This document shows positions 46,430 through 55,629 of a stretch of DNA of 64,000 bases, in pieces (the stretch's first letter is position 1; each line of letters opens with the position of its first letter). A program made the translations under genes and the position numbers. The stretch covers positions 1-64,000 of the forward strand of contig NZ_JACERN010000017.1 in NCBI RefSeq assembly GCF_013911085.1. Reading direction: 5' to 3'. The notes under the pieces were generated by a model, which searched no databases, had not been told where the DNA came from, and saw only the letters and a program-made list of their open reading frames with translations. The DNA is from Aquitalea aquatica. Lineage in GTDB: Bacteria; Pseudomonadota; Gammaproteobacteria; Burkholderiales; Chromobacteriaceae.

Positions 46430-47941
46430 TCAGGGCTGCATGCTGCCCTGCTCCAGCAGGCGCTGATGCCAGGACAATGCCTCGCCCAAGAGGTGCGGGG
46501 TGTGCTTGCCCTTGCTGTCACGGCAGGCACGGTCAAAGTAATCCTGCAGCAGCGGGCGATAGTCCGGGTGGGCACAGTTGGCAATCACCGCACGGGCGCG
46601 CTGCTTGGGCGACAGGCCGCGCAAGTCGGCCAGACCCTGCTCGGTGACAATGATGCAGACATCGTGCTCGGTATGATCGACATGGCTGACCATGGGCACG
46701 ATGCAGGAAATCGCCCCGTTCTTGGCAGTACTGGGGGTGACAAAGCAGGACAAGAAGCCATTGCGGGCAAAATCGCCAGAACCGCCAATGCCGTTGATGA
46801 TGGACGTCCCCGCCACATGGGTGGAATTGACGTTGCCGTACAGGTCGGCCTCCACCATGCCGTTGATGCCGATACAGCCCAGGCGGCGCACCAGCTCGGC
46901 ATGATTGGAAATTTCCTGCGGCCGCAGCACGATGCGCTCGCGGTAGTGCTCGATATTGCGGGCAAACTCCTGCACCCCTTCCGGGCTGAGCGACAAGGCA
47001 GTAGCCGAGGCCATGCGGATGGTGTCGGTGCGGATCAAATCCAGCATACCGTCCTGAATCACCTCGGTGAAGGCAGTCAGATTGCTAAAGCCACCATCAC
47101 GCAGGCCGCCCAACACCGCATTGGCGATATTGCCCACACCGGATTGCAGGGGTAACAGGTTTTCCGGCAGACGGCCCATCTTGATTTCCTGCTTGAGGAA
47201 TTCCACCAGATGGCCGGCAATACGCTGGCTGGTTTCATCGGGGGCACTAAAGCGCCCCAGCCGGTCCGGCGCATGGGTTTCCACCACGGCCACCACCTTG
47301 GCCGGATCAACCCTCAGATAAGGCTCTCCGATGCGATCGCCGGCCTGCGTCAGCGGAATCGGCTGGCGATTGGGCGGCAGCGCCGTGCCGTAGTAGATGT
47401 CATGCATGCCATCCAGCCCCAGCGGCTGAGTGCTGTTGACTTCCAGAATCACCTTGTCGGCCAGGTCCAGCCAGGTCTTGTTGTTGCCGATGGAGGTGGA
47501 CGGAATCAGCCGGCCATCCGGCAGGATACCCGCCACTTCCACCACGGCCACGTCGATCTTGCCGAGGAAGCCGAACCAGGTGTACTGCGCCACCTGGCCC
47601 AGATGCACATCCATGTATTCGATTTCGCCATGGTTGATACGGGCACGCAGTTCCGGGTCGGACTGGTAGGGCAGGCGGAAGTCGATGCCGCCAGCCTTGG
47701 CCAATGCGCCATCCAGCTCCGGTGCGGTAGAGGCACCTGTCAGCACGCGCAGGGCAAATTTTTCGCCACGGCCTTGTGCCGCTTCAATGCGGCCAGCCAA
47801 GGCCAATGGCACAGCCTTGGGGTAGCCCGAGCCGGTAAATCCGCTCATGCCCACGGTCATGCCCGGCTGGATTTGTGCGGCGGCGTTTTCTGCCGACATG
47901 ATTTTCCCTGCCAGTCCGGCATGGTGGATACGTCTTTCCAC
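46430..47941 (-). CDS. Succinate/acetyl-CoA:CoA transferase (acetyl-CoA hydrolase family)
   Basis: A 503-residue protein of the acetyl-CoA hydrolase/transferase family (AarC/ScpC/Cat1-type), which moves CoA between acetyl-CoA and succinate or acetate. Motifs visible are VGMSGFTGSGYPKAVPLAL near the start, LQSGVGNIANAVLGGL, the catalytic-glutamate region FTEVIQDGMLDLI and GTSIINGIGGSGDFARNG. A GTG at 47941 preceded by AAGGGA gives the family length; an ATG 32 codons upstream has no support. It may recycle acetyl-CoA made by inositol catabolism, but operon linkage is absent. Confidence 0.88.
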   Translation of the reverse strand: MERRIHHAGLAGKIMSAENAAAQIQPGMTVGMSGFTGSGYPKAVPLALAGRIEAAQGRGEKFALRVLTGASTAPELDGALAKAGGIDFRLPYQSDPELRARINHGEIEYMDVHLGQVAQYTWFGFLGKIDVAVVEVAGILPDGRLIPSTSIGNNKTWLDLADKVILEVNSTQPLGLDGMHDIYYGTALPPNRQPIPLTQAGDRIGEPYLRVDPAKVVAVVETHAPDRLGRFSAPDETSQRIAGHLVEFLKQEIKMGRLPENLLPLQSGVGNIANAVLGGLRDGGFSNLTAFTEVIQDGMLDLIRTDTIRMASATALSLSPEGVQEFARNIEHYRERIVLRPQEISNHAELVRRLGCIGINGMVEADLYGNVNSTHVAGTSIINGIGGSGDFARNGFLSCFVTPSTAKNGAISCIVPMVSHVDHTEHDVCIIVTEQGLADLRGLSPKQRARAVIANCAHPDYRPLLQDYFDRACRDSKGKHTPHLLGEALSWHQRLLEQGSMQP

Positions 47942-48188
47942 TTGTTGTTCCCTTGCAATTTGCGGCCTGTTTGCGGCCTGCTGTTTTATCGAGCGTTGCT
48001 CCGGCCTGTCCCGACCAGATTCATCCTGCCGACCCACGTTATCCTTACCTTTACGTCAGGCCACCAGACCCGCTACTTAAGCAGCTTCCACGACGACCTC
48101 GCAGACTAAAAGCATCAAACATGACCTGCATCAAAACTTGTTTGCTCAGCCATGTCATAGGGTAATGCTTCGTTTTGCGCCATCAATC

Positions 48189-48233
48189 AATGACAAATGA
48201 ATATATTTTACAAAAATAAAGTCACTTGTCATT
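48189..48233. repeat. Inverted repeat in the CoA transferase-tetR intergenic region
   Basis: AATGACAA and TTGTCATT are perfect 8-bp arms 29 bp apart in an A+T-rich stretch of the 491-bp divergent region (47942-48432). Nothing else is supported in this gap except the dyad at 48412-48427. Confidence 0.4.
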
Positions 48234-48411
48234 AATATGTGATAAACAAGCCTGCGAGCGCTATTGCGCCACTTGCACGGTCCCTCACCCTCGCGCTACA
48301 GCCTTGCGCCTGTGTCAAATTTGTCTCAGATCACCCAAAAAACCAGCCACTGCAAAATAATCCGCCACGCATGCTGGCAAATCGCATGGAATATTGTTAG
48401 ATTGCCATTTC

Positions 48412-48427
48412 TTGGTAACTTAACCAA
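48412..48427. promoter_or_regulatory. Putative TetR operator
   Basis: TTGGTAACTTAACCAA has TTGGT/ACCAA arms and lies 6 bp before the tetR start codon, the usual place for self-repression by a TetR protein. Confidence 0.4.
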
Positions 48428-48432
48428 AAACC

Positions 48433-49047
48433 ATGACAGCAAGCCAACAATCCGCCACGCCCTGCTCGGCCGCCAGCTGCAAGGACATCCGCACCAAGCT
48501 GATCGATGCCGCGCTGGACGTCCTGCTGCAAGACGGAATACTGGGCTTCAGCCAGAGCAAGGTGGCCAAGCAGGCCGGATTGCGCCAGAGCCACCTGACC
48601 TACTACTTCCCCACGCGTAACGATCTGCTCACCGTGGTGGTGGAGCATGGCTGCCTGTTGGTGATCAATGCCCAGGGCTGCCATGACACCGCGCCCCTGC
48701 CCACGCTGGAGGAGTTCCGCCAGGCCATGTGCAACAACATTTGCGACAGTCGCATTGCCCGGCTGATGGTGGCGGTCACCGTGGCGGCAGAGGTCGACCC
48801 CAAGCTCAAGGACTGGATCAGCGCCTTCGACCGCCGCATGCTGAACAACAAGAAAGAAGCCTTCAAGCGGCTGGGTGTTCATGCCAGTGACGACGAAATG
48901 GCCTTGTTTCACAGCACAATCGCCGGCATCGCCATACGCAATCTGAACAGCAGTGGCCCGCAGGATAGCGAAGAAGCCCGCCAGCGCTTTTTGTACGCCT
49001 TTGACCGACTGATCAAAGCGTCACATCCGGCAGCAATATCAGAATAA
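48433..49047 (+). CDS. TetR-family regulator of the RND pump
   Basis: The 204-residue protein has a TetR HTH (residues about 17-65: IRTKLIDAALDVLLQDGI, then SQSKVAKQAGLRQSHLTYYFPT) and a divergent helical ligand domain. It is directly upstream of the efflux genes in the same direction (82-bp gap), so it is probably their repressor. There is no Shine-Dalgarno sequence at the ATG. Confidence 0.85.
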   Translation: MTASQQSATPCSAASCKDIRTKLIDAALDVLLQDGILGFSQSKVAKQAGLRQSHLTYYFPTRNDLLTVVVEHGCLLVINAQGCHDTAPLPTLEEFRQAMCNNICDSRIARLMVAVTVAAEVDPKLKDWISAFDRRMLNNKKEAFKRLGVHASDDEMALFHSTIAGIAIRNLNSSGPQDSEEARQRFLYAFDRLIKASHPAAISE

Positions 49048-49128
49048 TCCGAAGAATCAACTAGCCCACAAGGCAGGACAATGCAAAGCCGCCACCACGG
49101 CCCCGCAAGTCAAGAACAGGAGTACAGG

Positions 49129-50667
49129 ATGCATCCCAAGCACTCACCGGGCCGCCCACCGGCAGCAGCGGCGTTAACCGTCCCCCGAGCAGCGCTGCCG
49201 CTGTTGCTCGGCCTGGCCTTGTCAGGCTGCACCCTGACGCCGCCCACGAGCACACCGCAACTGGTCGATGCGCAGAGCCGGACATACGGCAGCAGCCCGC
49301 TGGCGGAACACACGGCGGCCAGCCGACAGGCGGGTGCAGCCGGCATCACGCAGCACCTGGCCCTGGGCCAGCAACTGCAGCCGGAATGGTGGCAGCTGTT
49401 TCGCTCCCCCGCTCTCGACCAGCTGATTCGCGAAGCCTTGCGCAACAATCCCAGCCTGGCCGCCGCGCGGGCCGCGCTGCGCCAGGCCCAGGAAAACTAC
49501 AATGCCGCCGCCGGCACGCTGGAATATCCCTCGGTCAGCGGCCAACTGGGCGGCAGCCGCCAGCGCCAGACCCAGTCCGGCAGCACTCCCAGTGATTTCA
49601 ATGTGCTAAGCGCCGGCCTCAACGTGTCCTACACGCTGGACCTGTTCGGTGCCAATCGCCAGCAATTGCAGGGATTGATGGCCGCCAGCGACTACCAGCG
49701 CTACCAGCTGGAAGCCACCTACCAGACCTTGATTTTCAATGTGGTCACCACGGCCATTCAGGAAGCCTCGCAGCGCGCCCAGTTACAAGCGACACGGGAA
49801 ATGCTGACGGCTGCCGAACAGCAGCTGCGCATCGTGGAAAGACAGGCCGCACTGGGTGCAGTGGCCCGCAGTGGCGTGCTGTCGCAATCAACGCTGGTGG
49901 CACAAACCCGCGCCCAGTTGCCACCACTGGAAAAAGCGCTGGATCTCACCCGCAACCAACTGGCGGTTTATATCGGCCAGCTACCATCGGCCGGCGGCCT
50001 GCCGGAATTCACTCTGGACAGCCTGCATCTGCCGGCCGAACTGCCGGTATCGCTGCCGTCCGAACTGGTGCGCCAGCGGCCGGACATCCGCGCCAGCGAA
50101 GCCTTGCTGCAACAAGCCGGTGCACAGGTCGGCGTGGCCACGGCCAACCAGTATCCGCAGATCAGCCTGACCGGCAGCTTTACCCGCGAACGCTTGTTTG
50201 TGGGTCCGGCAACTGCCGGGCTAAACCTGTGGAGCCTGGGGGCCAGTGTCAGCCAGTCGCTGTTTGACGGCGGCTCACTGCGCGCCAAAAAGCGTTCGGC
50301 CGAGGCCGCTTTCGAACAGGCCCAGGCCCAGTACCGCGAAACCGTGCTCAAGGGCTTCCAGAACGTGGCCGACAGCCTGCGTGCCGTCAGCGCCGATGCC
50401 AGCACCCTGCAAGCCCAGGCTGATGCCGAGGCTCAGGCACGCGAAACACTGCAGCTGACCCAGCAACGCTTCCGCCTGGGGGCAGTCAGCCAGCTAAACC
50501 TGCTGGATGCCCAGCGCACTTGGCAGCAGGCCCGCATCAATCTGGTCAGCGCCAGCGCCAGCCGCTATGCCGATACCGCCGCGCTGTTCCTGGCGCTGGG
50601 TGGCGGCTGGTGGAACCGCAGCGACGATATCGCCAACCCCACCCCTACCGCCCAGGCCAAGCCCTGA
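49129..50667 (+). CDS. Outer-membrane efflux lipoprotein (NodT/OprM family)
   Basis: The 512-residue protein is the TolC-like outer channel of the pump. It has a lipobox (LALSGC) and two OEP repeats, with WWQLFRSPALDQLIREAL, YTLDLFGANRQQLQG and a second repeat around LWSLGASVSQSLFDGG. Family length is normal. The start at 49129 follows GGAG; a longer frame lacks a signal. It precedes the adaptor and transporter genes, a less common order than MFP-RND-OMF. Confidence 0.9.
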   Translation: MHPKHSPGRPPAAAALTVPRAALPLLLGLALSGCTLTPPTSTPQLVDAQSRTYGSSPLAEHTAASRQAGAAGITQHLALGQQLQPEWWQLFRSPALDQLIREALRNNPSLAAARAALRQAQENYNAAAGTLEYPSVSGQLGGSRQRQTQSGSTPSDFNVLSAGLNVSYTLDLFGANRQQLQGLMAASDYQRYQLEATYQTLIFNVVTTAIQEASQRAQLQATREMLTAAEQQLRIVERQAALGAVARSGVLSQSTLVAQTRAQLPPLEKALDLTRNQLAVYIGQLPSAGGLPEFTLDSLHLPAELPVSLPSELVRQRPDIRASEALLQQAGAQVGVATANQYPQISLTGSFTRERLFVGPATAGLNLWSLGASVSQSLFDGGSLRAKKRSAEAAFEQAQAQYRETVLKGFQNVADSLRAVSADASTLQAQADAEAQARETLQLTQQRFRLGAVSQLNLLDAQRTWQQARINLVSASASRYADTAALFLALGGGWWNRSDDIANPTPTAQAKP

Positions 50668-50715
50668 TCGCGACTGGTAAACAACACGCAATCTAGAGAA
50701 AACAAGGAAAGCAAT

Positions 50716-51843
50716 ATGACCAAGCGAATGTTCATCATGCTGGGAGGCATAGTGCTGCTGGTAGTGGTACTGGGGCTGGGCTTCTTCATGCATATCCGTA
50801 CCCTGATGGCCAGTGCACCCAAGCCGCAGCCACAGACGGTCAGCACCATCATCGCCAAGAAAACCAGCTGGCAGCCGCAGCTCAAGTCGGTCGGCACCCT
50901 CAGTGCCGTGCATGGCGTGGATGTCAGCAGTGAAGTCGCCGGCCAGGTACGCAGCGTGAACTTTCAGTCCGGCCAGGATGTGAAGGCTGGCGATGTGCTG
51001 GTTCAGCTGAATGCCGACTCCGATCTGGCTCAGCAACATGCGCTGGAAGCCGCTGCCGAACTGGCCGCCATCACGCTCAAGCGCGATCAGGCCCAGCTGG
51101 CGGTACAAGGCGTATCACAGGCGCAGGTGGATAACGACGCGGCCGACCTGAAAAGCAAGAAGGCACAAGTGGCACAACAAGCTGCCCTGGTGGCCAAGAA
51201 AACCATTCGTGCGCCGTTTGCCGGCCGCGTGGGCATCACCAGCGTCAATCCCGGCCAGTACCTGAATGCCGGTGACAAGATTGTCACCCTGCAGCAGATC
51301 GACCCCATCCATGTCGACTTCAACCTGCCGCAAAGCCAGCTGGCCGCAGTCAGTGTGGGCCAGAAGGTGATAATCAAGACCGATGGCACCGCCGACAAGG
51401 CCTTTAGCGGCAATGTGAACGCCATCAACCCCAAGATCGACACCAGCACCCGCAATGTGCAGGTACAGGCGCTGATCGCCAACCCCGGCCGCAAGCTGCT
51501 GCCCGGCATGTTTGCCACCGCCAACCTGGACACCGGGCGCGAACTGCCCTACCTGACGCTGCCGCAGACTGCCATTACCTATAACGCCTACGGTTCCACC
51601 GTATTCGTGGTGAAGGCAGCCGGCAAGGAAGCCTCGGCCGCCGCAGGCAGCCTGGTGGTGAAACAGGTATTTGTCACCACCGGCCCGACTCGTGGTGATC
51701 AGGTAGCCATTCTCAGCGGGGTCAGCGAAGGCGAACAGGTGGTCACCACCGGTCAGGTCAAGCTGAAGAACGGCACGGCCGTTACGGTGGACAATACCGT
51801 GCAGCCGACCAACAACCCCAATCCGACCCCGCAGGAACACTAA
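50716..51843 (+). CDS. RND efflux periplasmic adaptor (membrane fusion protein)
   Basis: A 375-residue HlyD/MFP-family adaptor anchored by one N-terminal membrane segment (about residues 5-28) rather than by a lipid. It has the lipoyl-like half motifs EVAGQVRSVNFQSGQDVKAG and RAPFAGRVGITSVNPGQYL around a short helical hairpin, then barrel and membrane-proximal domains. It links the inner-membrane RND protein to the outer channel. Confidence 0.92.
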   Translation: MTKRMFIMLGGIVLLVVVLGLGFFMHIRTLMASAPKPQPQTVSTIIAKKTSWQPQLKSVGTLSAVHGVDVSSEVAGQVRSVNFQSGQDVKAGDVLVQLNADSDLAQQHALEAAAELAAITLKRDQAQLAVQGVSQAQVDNDAADLKSKKAQVAQQAALVAKKTIRAPFAGRVGITSVNPGQYLNAGDKIVTLQQIDPIHVDFNLPQSQLAAVSVGQKVIIKTDGTADKAFSGNVNAINPKIDTSTRNVQVQALIANPGRKLLPGMFATANLDTGRELPYLTLPQTAITYNAYGSTVFVVKAAGKEASAAAGSLVVKQVFVTTGPTRGDQVAILSGVSEGEQVVTTGQVKLKNGTAVTVDNTVQPTNNPNPTPQEH

Positions 51844-51852
51844 GGCCCAGCC

Positions 51853-54800
51853 ATGAACTTTACCGACATCTTCATTCGCCGGCCGGTGCTGGCGACGACG
51901 GTAAGCCTGCTGCTCGTCGTGCTGGGTTTGCGCTCCTTGTTCGGCTTGCCGATCAACCAGTACCCGCAGACCCAGAACGCCGTTGTCACCGTGTCCACCA
52001 CCTATTACGGTGCGGACGCCAAGACCATGGCCGGCTTCATCACCCAACCACTGGAAGGGGCCATTGCGCAGGCACAGGGTATCGATTACCTGTCATCCAG
52101 CAGCAATAGCGGCGTTTCCACCATTACCGCCACCCTGCGGCTGAACTACGACGCCAACCGTGCGCTGACCGAGATCAACACCCAGGTCAACACGGTGAAG
52201 AACCAGCTGCCGGCGCAAGCCCAGCAGCCGGTGTTGACGGTGCAAACCGGTCAGACCACGGACGCCATGTATATCGGCTTCTATAGCAAGACCCTGCCCA
52301 CCAACAACGTCACCGACTTCCTCAACCGCGTGGTCAAGCCCAAGCTGGACTCCATCCCCGGCGTGCAGACGGCCGAGCTGCTGGGTGCGCGTCAGTTCGC
52401 TCTGCGTGCCTGGCTGGATGCCGACAAGATGGCCGCCCACGGCATTACCGCCACCGATGTCAACAGCGCACTGGCCAGCAATAACGTGCTGGCGGCTGTC
52501 GGCACCAGCAAGGGGCAGATGGTGAGCATTCCGCTGACTGCCGCCACCGACCTGCACAGCGTGGACGAGTTCAAGAAGCTGGCAGTCAAGCAAAGTGGCG
52601 ATGCCATCGTGCGGCTGGAAGACATCGCCACGGTGACGCTGGGCTCTGAAAACTACGACTTCAACGTGGCCTTCAGCGGCGAGCGCTCGGTGTTCATCGG
52701 TATCAAGGTGGCACCGGAAGCCAATATCCTGGACGTGGCCAAGAGCGTGCGCTCCGCCTTTCCTGGCATTCAGCAGCAATTGCCGTCCGGCCTGACCGGC
52801 CAGATCGTCTACGACTCCACCGACTTCATCAACACCTCGATTCACGAAGTGGTGAAGACGCTGCTGGAAGCGCTGGTGATCGTTACCGTGGTGATCTTCT
52901 TCTTCCTCGGCAGCTTCCGCGCGGTACTGGTACCGGTAATCGCCATGCCGCTGTCACTGATCGGCACCTTCTTCATGATGCTGATGCTGGGCTACTCCAT
53001 CAACCTGCTGACCCTGCTGGCGCTGGTGCTAGCCATCGGCCTGGTGGTGGACGACGCCATCATCGTGGTGGAAAACGTCGACCGCCACATGAAGGAGGGC
53101 AAGTCGCCCTATGATTCGGCCATTATCGCTGCCCGCGAACTGGGCAGTCCGATTCTGGCGATGACCGTGGTGCTGGTGGCGGTGTATGTGCCTATCGGTT
53201 TCCAGGGCGGCCTGACCGGTGCGCTGTTTACCGAGTTTGCCTTCACTCTGGCCTCGGCCGTGACGGTATCCGGCATCGTGGCGCTGACGCTGTCGCCGAT
53301 GATGTGCTCGCGCTTCTTCCGCCCGGAACAAGACGAAGGCCGACTGGTGAAGGCCATCGACCACACCTTTGACAAGGTACAAAACGGCTACCGCCGCCTG
53401 CTGCACAGCCTGCTGGAAACCTGGCCGGTGCTGGTGGTGATGGCAGCCATTCTGCTGGCCTTGCTGGGCCTGATGACCAAGATGTCGCAATCGGAACTGG
53501 CTCCCGAAGAAGACCAGGGTATCGTGCTGGGCCAGATTGTCGGTGCTCCCACTGCCAACGCCGACCAGATGCAGACTTATGCGCAGCAAATGTATGCCAT
53601 CAGCAAGAGCATGCCGGAGTACGCGCAGATGTTCCAGATCACCGGCACGCCCACCATCAATGCCGGTATCGGTGGCGTGCTGTTCAAGCCCTGGGAAGAG
53701 CGTGGCCGTAGTGCGCATGAAATCCAGCAGGACTTGCAGGCTCGCTGGAACAAGATTGCCGGTGCCCGGGTAGCGGCCTTCCAGTTCCCGCCTCTGCCGG
53801 GCTCGTCCGGCCTGCCGGTGCAGTTCGTCATCAAGACCACCGAGCCGTTCGAGAACCTCAACGAGGTATCGCAACAGCTGCTGGACAAGGCGCGCAGCTC
53901 GGGCAAGTTCTACTTTGCCGACGTGGACCTGAAGATCGACGCACCGCAAACCACCGTGGTGATCGACCGCGACAAGGCCAGCGCGCTGGGCATGACGCAA
54001 CAGGATGTGGCCAATGCGATGAGTGCTGCCATGGGTGGCGGCTACGTCAATTACTTCTCCATCGACGGCCGTTCCTACAAGGTGATTCCGCAACTGCTGC
54101 AGAAAGACCGCCTCAATCCGTCGCAGCTGCTGAACTACTACATCCGTACGCCGAATGCAGGGGTGATTCCGCTGTCCACCGTGGCGCATCTGAAGTCGGA
54201 AGTGGTACCGGAATCCATCACCCGCTTCCAGCAGCAGAACTCGGCCACCCTGTCCGGCGTATCCGGCCAGGCGCAAGGTGAAGTGCTGAAATACCTGGAA
54301 GACACGCTGAAGGAAATTGCCCCCAGCGGCTACACGGTGGATTACGCCGGCCAGTCGCGCCAGTTCAGCCAGGAATCCGGTGGCTTCGCCCTCACCATGC
54401 TGTTTGCCGTCATCATCGTGTTCCTGACGCTGGCCGCGCTGTTCGAAAGCTTCCGTGACCCGGTGGTGATTCTGGTATCGGTGCCGCTGGCACTGTTCGG
54501 GGCGATGATCTTCATCTTCCTCGGCTTCTCCTCCATCAATATCTACACCGAGGTGGGACTGGTGACGCTGATGGGCCTGATCAGCAAGCACGGTATCCTG
54601 ATCGTGGAGGTCGCCAACGACCTGCGCGCCAAGGGAGCCAGCAAGCGTGAAGCCATCGAAGGTGCGGCGGTAGTGCGTTTGCGCCCCATCCTGATGACCA
54701 CTGCCGCCATGGTGTTTGGCGTGGTACCGCTGGTGATCGCCTCCGGTGCCGGTGCTGCCGGCCGCCATGCCATGGGCCTGGTGATTTTCAGCGGCTTGTC

Positions 54801-54909
54801 CATCGGCACGCTGTTCACCCTGTTCGTGGTGCCGGCCATGTATATGGCACTGGCGTCAGAACATCACGGCAAGCAGACTGCTACAGCCAAGGTAGAAACC
54901 GTCGGCTAA
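51853..54909 (+). CDS. RND multidrug transporter (HAE1 family)
   Basis: A 1018-residue proton-driven exporter of the AcrB/MexF type. It begins MNFTDIFIRRPVLATTV, has 12 membrane segments with two large periplasmic loops, and carries the proton-relay pair in LAIGLVVDDAIIVVENV (TM4) plus GLISKHGILIVE in TM10. It lies 9 bp after the adaptor gene. The substrate range cannot be read; shorter HAE1 members of about 1020 residues are common among Mux/MexI-like pumps. Confidence 0.93.
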   Translation: MNFTDIFIRRPVLATTVSLLLVVLGLRSLFGLPINQYPQTQNAVVTVSTTYYGADAKTMAGFITQPLEGAIAQAQGIDYLSSSSNSGVSTITATLRLNYDANRALTEINTQVNTVKNQLPAQAQQPVLTVQTGQTTDAMYIGFYSKTLPTNNVTDFLNRVVKPKLDSIPGVQTAELLGARQFALRAWLDADKMAAHGITATDVNSALASNNVLAAVGTSKGQMVSIPLTAATDLHSVDEFKKLAVKQSGDAIVRLEDIATVTLGSENYDFNVAFSGERSVFIGIKVAPEANILDVAKSVRSAFPGIQQQLPSGLTGQIVYDSTDFINTSIHEVVKTLLEALVIVTVVIFFFLGSFRAVLVPVIAMPLSLIGTFFMMLMLGYSINLLTLLALVLAIGLVVDDAIIVVENVDRHMKEGKSPYDSAIIAARELGSPILAMTVVLVAVYVPIGFQGGLTGALFTEFAFTLASAVTVSGIVALTLSPMMCSRFFRPEQDEGRLVKAIDHTFDKVQNGYRRLLHSLLETWPVLVVMAAILLALLGLMTKMSQSELAPEEDQGIVLGQIVGAPTANADQMQTYAQQMYAISKSMPEYAQMFQITGTPTINAGIGGVLFKPWEERGRSAHEIQQDLQARWNKIAGARVAAFQFPPLPGSSGLPVQFVIKTTEPFENLNEVSQQLLDKARSSGKFYFADVDLKIDAPQTTVVIDRDKASALGMTQQDVANAMSAAMGGGYVNYFSIDGRSYKVIPQLLQKDRLNPSQLLNYYIRTPNAGVIPLSTVAHLKSEVVPESITRFQQQNSATLSGVSGQAQGEVLKYLEDTLKEIAPSGYTVDYAGQSRQFSQESGGFALTMLFAVIIVFLTLAALFESFRDPVVILVSVPLALFGAMIFIFLGFSSINIYTEVGLVTLMGLISKHGILIVEVANDLRAKGASKREAIEGAAVVRLRPILMTTAAMVFGVVPLVIASGAGAAGRHAMGLVIFSGLSIGTLFTLFVVPAMYMALASEHHGKQTATAKVETVG

Positions 54910-54930
54910 ATCACAACGCGCTCCCCCCGC

Positions 54931-54955
54931 AAGCCCGGCCCAGCCGGGCTTTTTT
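54931..54955 (+). terminator. Terminator of the RND operon
   Basis: AAGCCCGGC / GCCGGGCTT stem with a 3-nt loop followed by TTTTTT, 22 bp after the stop codon. Confidence 0.92.
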
Positions 54956-55172
54956 CATCAGGACAGGCAAAGAATGCGGCTTTCTTGACCTAGGCGAAAA
55001 CTTTTCCTGCATTTGCCACCTATGCTGACGGCAAATGCAGGCACAGGGCGCGCCATGCTGCACATGGCGTCATGCGAACATCTAACGCATTGGCCAGCGA
55101 CTCCCTACCGGGAGCCCGTCCCCGTGACTGCTTTCCATCTTTGCATGACATCCCCCAACAGGAGATAAAACA

Positions 55173-55397
55173 ATGGACAAGGCAATCAAGGCCGCTATGG
55201 AAGGCCTGCTGCGCGTCGCCACCGGTGAAACCCAGCATATCCGCCGCGCCAACTGTCCGGTCAACGGTTCCGAAGACCGCCAGGATGACTGCCCGGCCTG
55301 CCAGGCTATCCAGCGCGCAGAAAAGCTGCTGAAACCGCAATGGGCCGACAAGGCGCAAGTGCTGGAAACCGTCATCCGCCGGCTGGATATCGGCTGA
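55173..55397 (+). CDS. Small cysteine-containing protein of unknown function (74 aa)
   Basis: The gene has a good ribosome-binding site (AGGAG, 8 nt before the ATG), its own upstream gap and a hairpin downstream, so it is probably real. The soluble product has His22, Cys28, Cys40 and Cys43 (RRANCPVNG ... DDCPAC), a possible zinc site, and a helical C-terminus. No signal peptide or membrane segment is seen. I do not recognise the family. It is convergent with the cyd operon. Confidence 0.65.
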   Translation: MDKAIKAAMEGLLRVATGETQHIRRANCPVNGSEDRQDDCPACQAIQRAEKLLKPQWADKAQVLETVIRRLDIG

Positions 55398-55439
55398 GCC
55401 AGCGGCACGGTCGCCTTGGCGGCCATCCGGCATGCAACA

Positions 55440-55480
55440 GGGGCTGTGTCCATGGCGGACCACAGCCCCTCTTCCTTTTA
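55440..55480 (+). terminator. Hairpin terminator of the small cysteine-protein gene
   Basis: GGGGCTGTG / CACAGCCCC stem with a 12-nt loop followed by TCTTCCTTTT. It may also limit transcripts leaving cydX on the opposite strand; a second hairpin GGCCAG/CTGGCC lies at 55481-55503. Confidence 0.7.
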
Positions 55481-55521
55481 GGCCAGTGACTCAGTAGCTG
55501 GCCTCATCTGCTCAGTGCTGC

Positions 55522-55629
55522 TTAATGCTGCGCCTGGCGCTCTTCCTCATGCTCGCCCCACAGGGCATTCAGAATCCCCAGCGACACGGCAAAACCGATA
55601 CCCAATACCCATGCGAAATACCACATCAT
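55522..55629 (-). CDS. cydX: CydX, small subunit of cytochrome bd oxidase
   Basis: A 35-residue single-span protein beginning MMWYFAWVLGIGFAVSL and continuing LNALWGEHEEE before a short charged tail. This is the classic CydX/CbdX pattern (MWYF-WxLG start, then LNA and acidic residues), required for stable bd oxidase. Two ATG codons (55629 and 55626) are possible. The stop of the preceding NifX-like gene overlaps them (ATGATG), so translation is coupled. Confidence 0.93.
   Translation of the reverse strand: MMWYFAWVLGIGFAVSLGILNALWGEHEEERQAQH

Noticed and set aside
53029-54768. A 579-codon frame on the minus strand of the RND transporter gene
   Set aside because: Antisense shadow of a clear HAE1 gene, His/Gln/Arg-rich, with no start signals.
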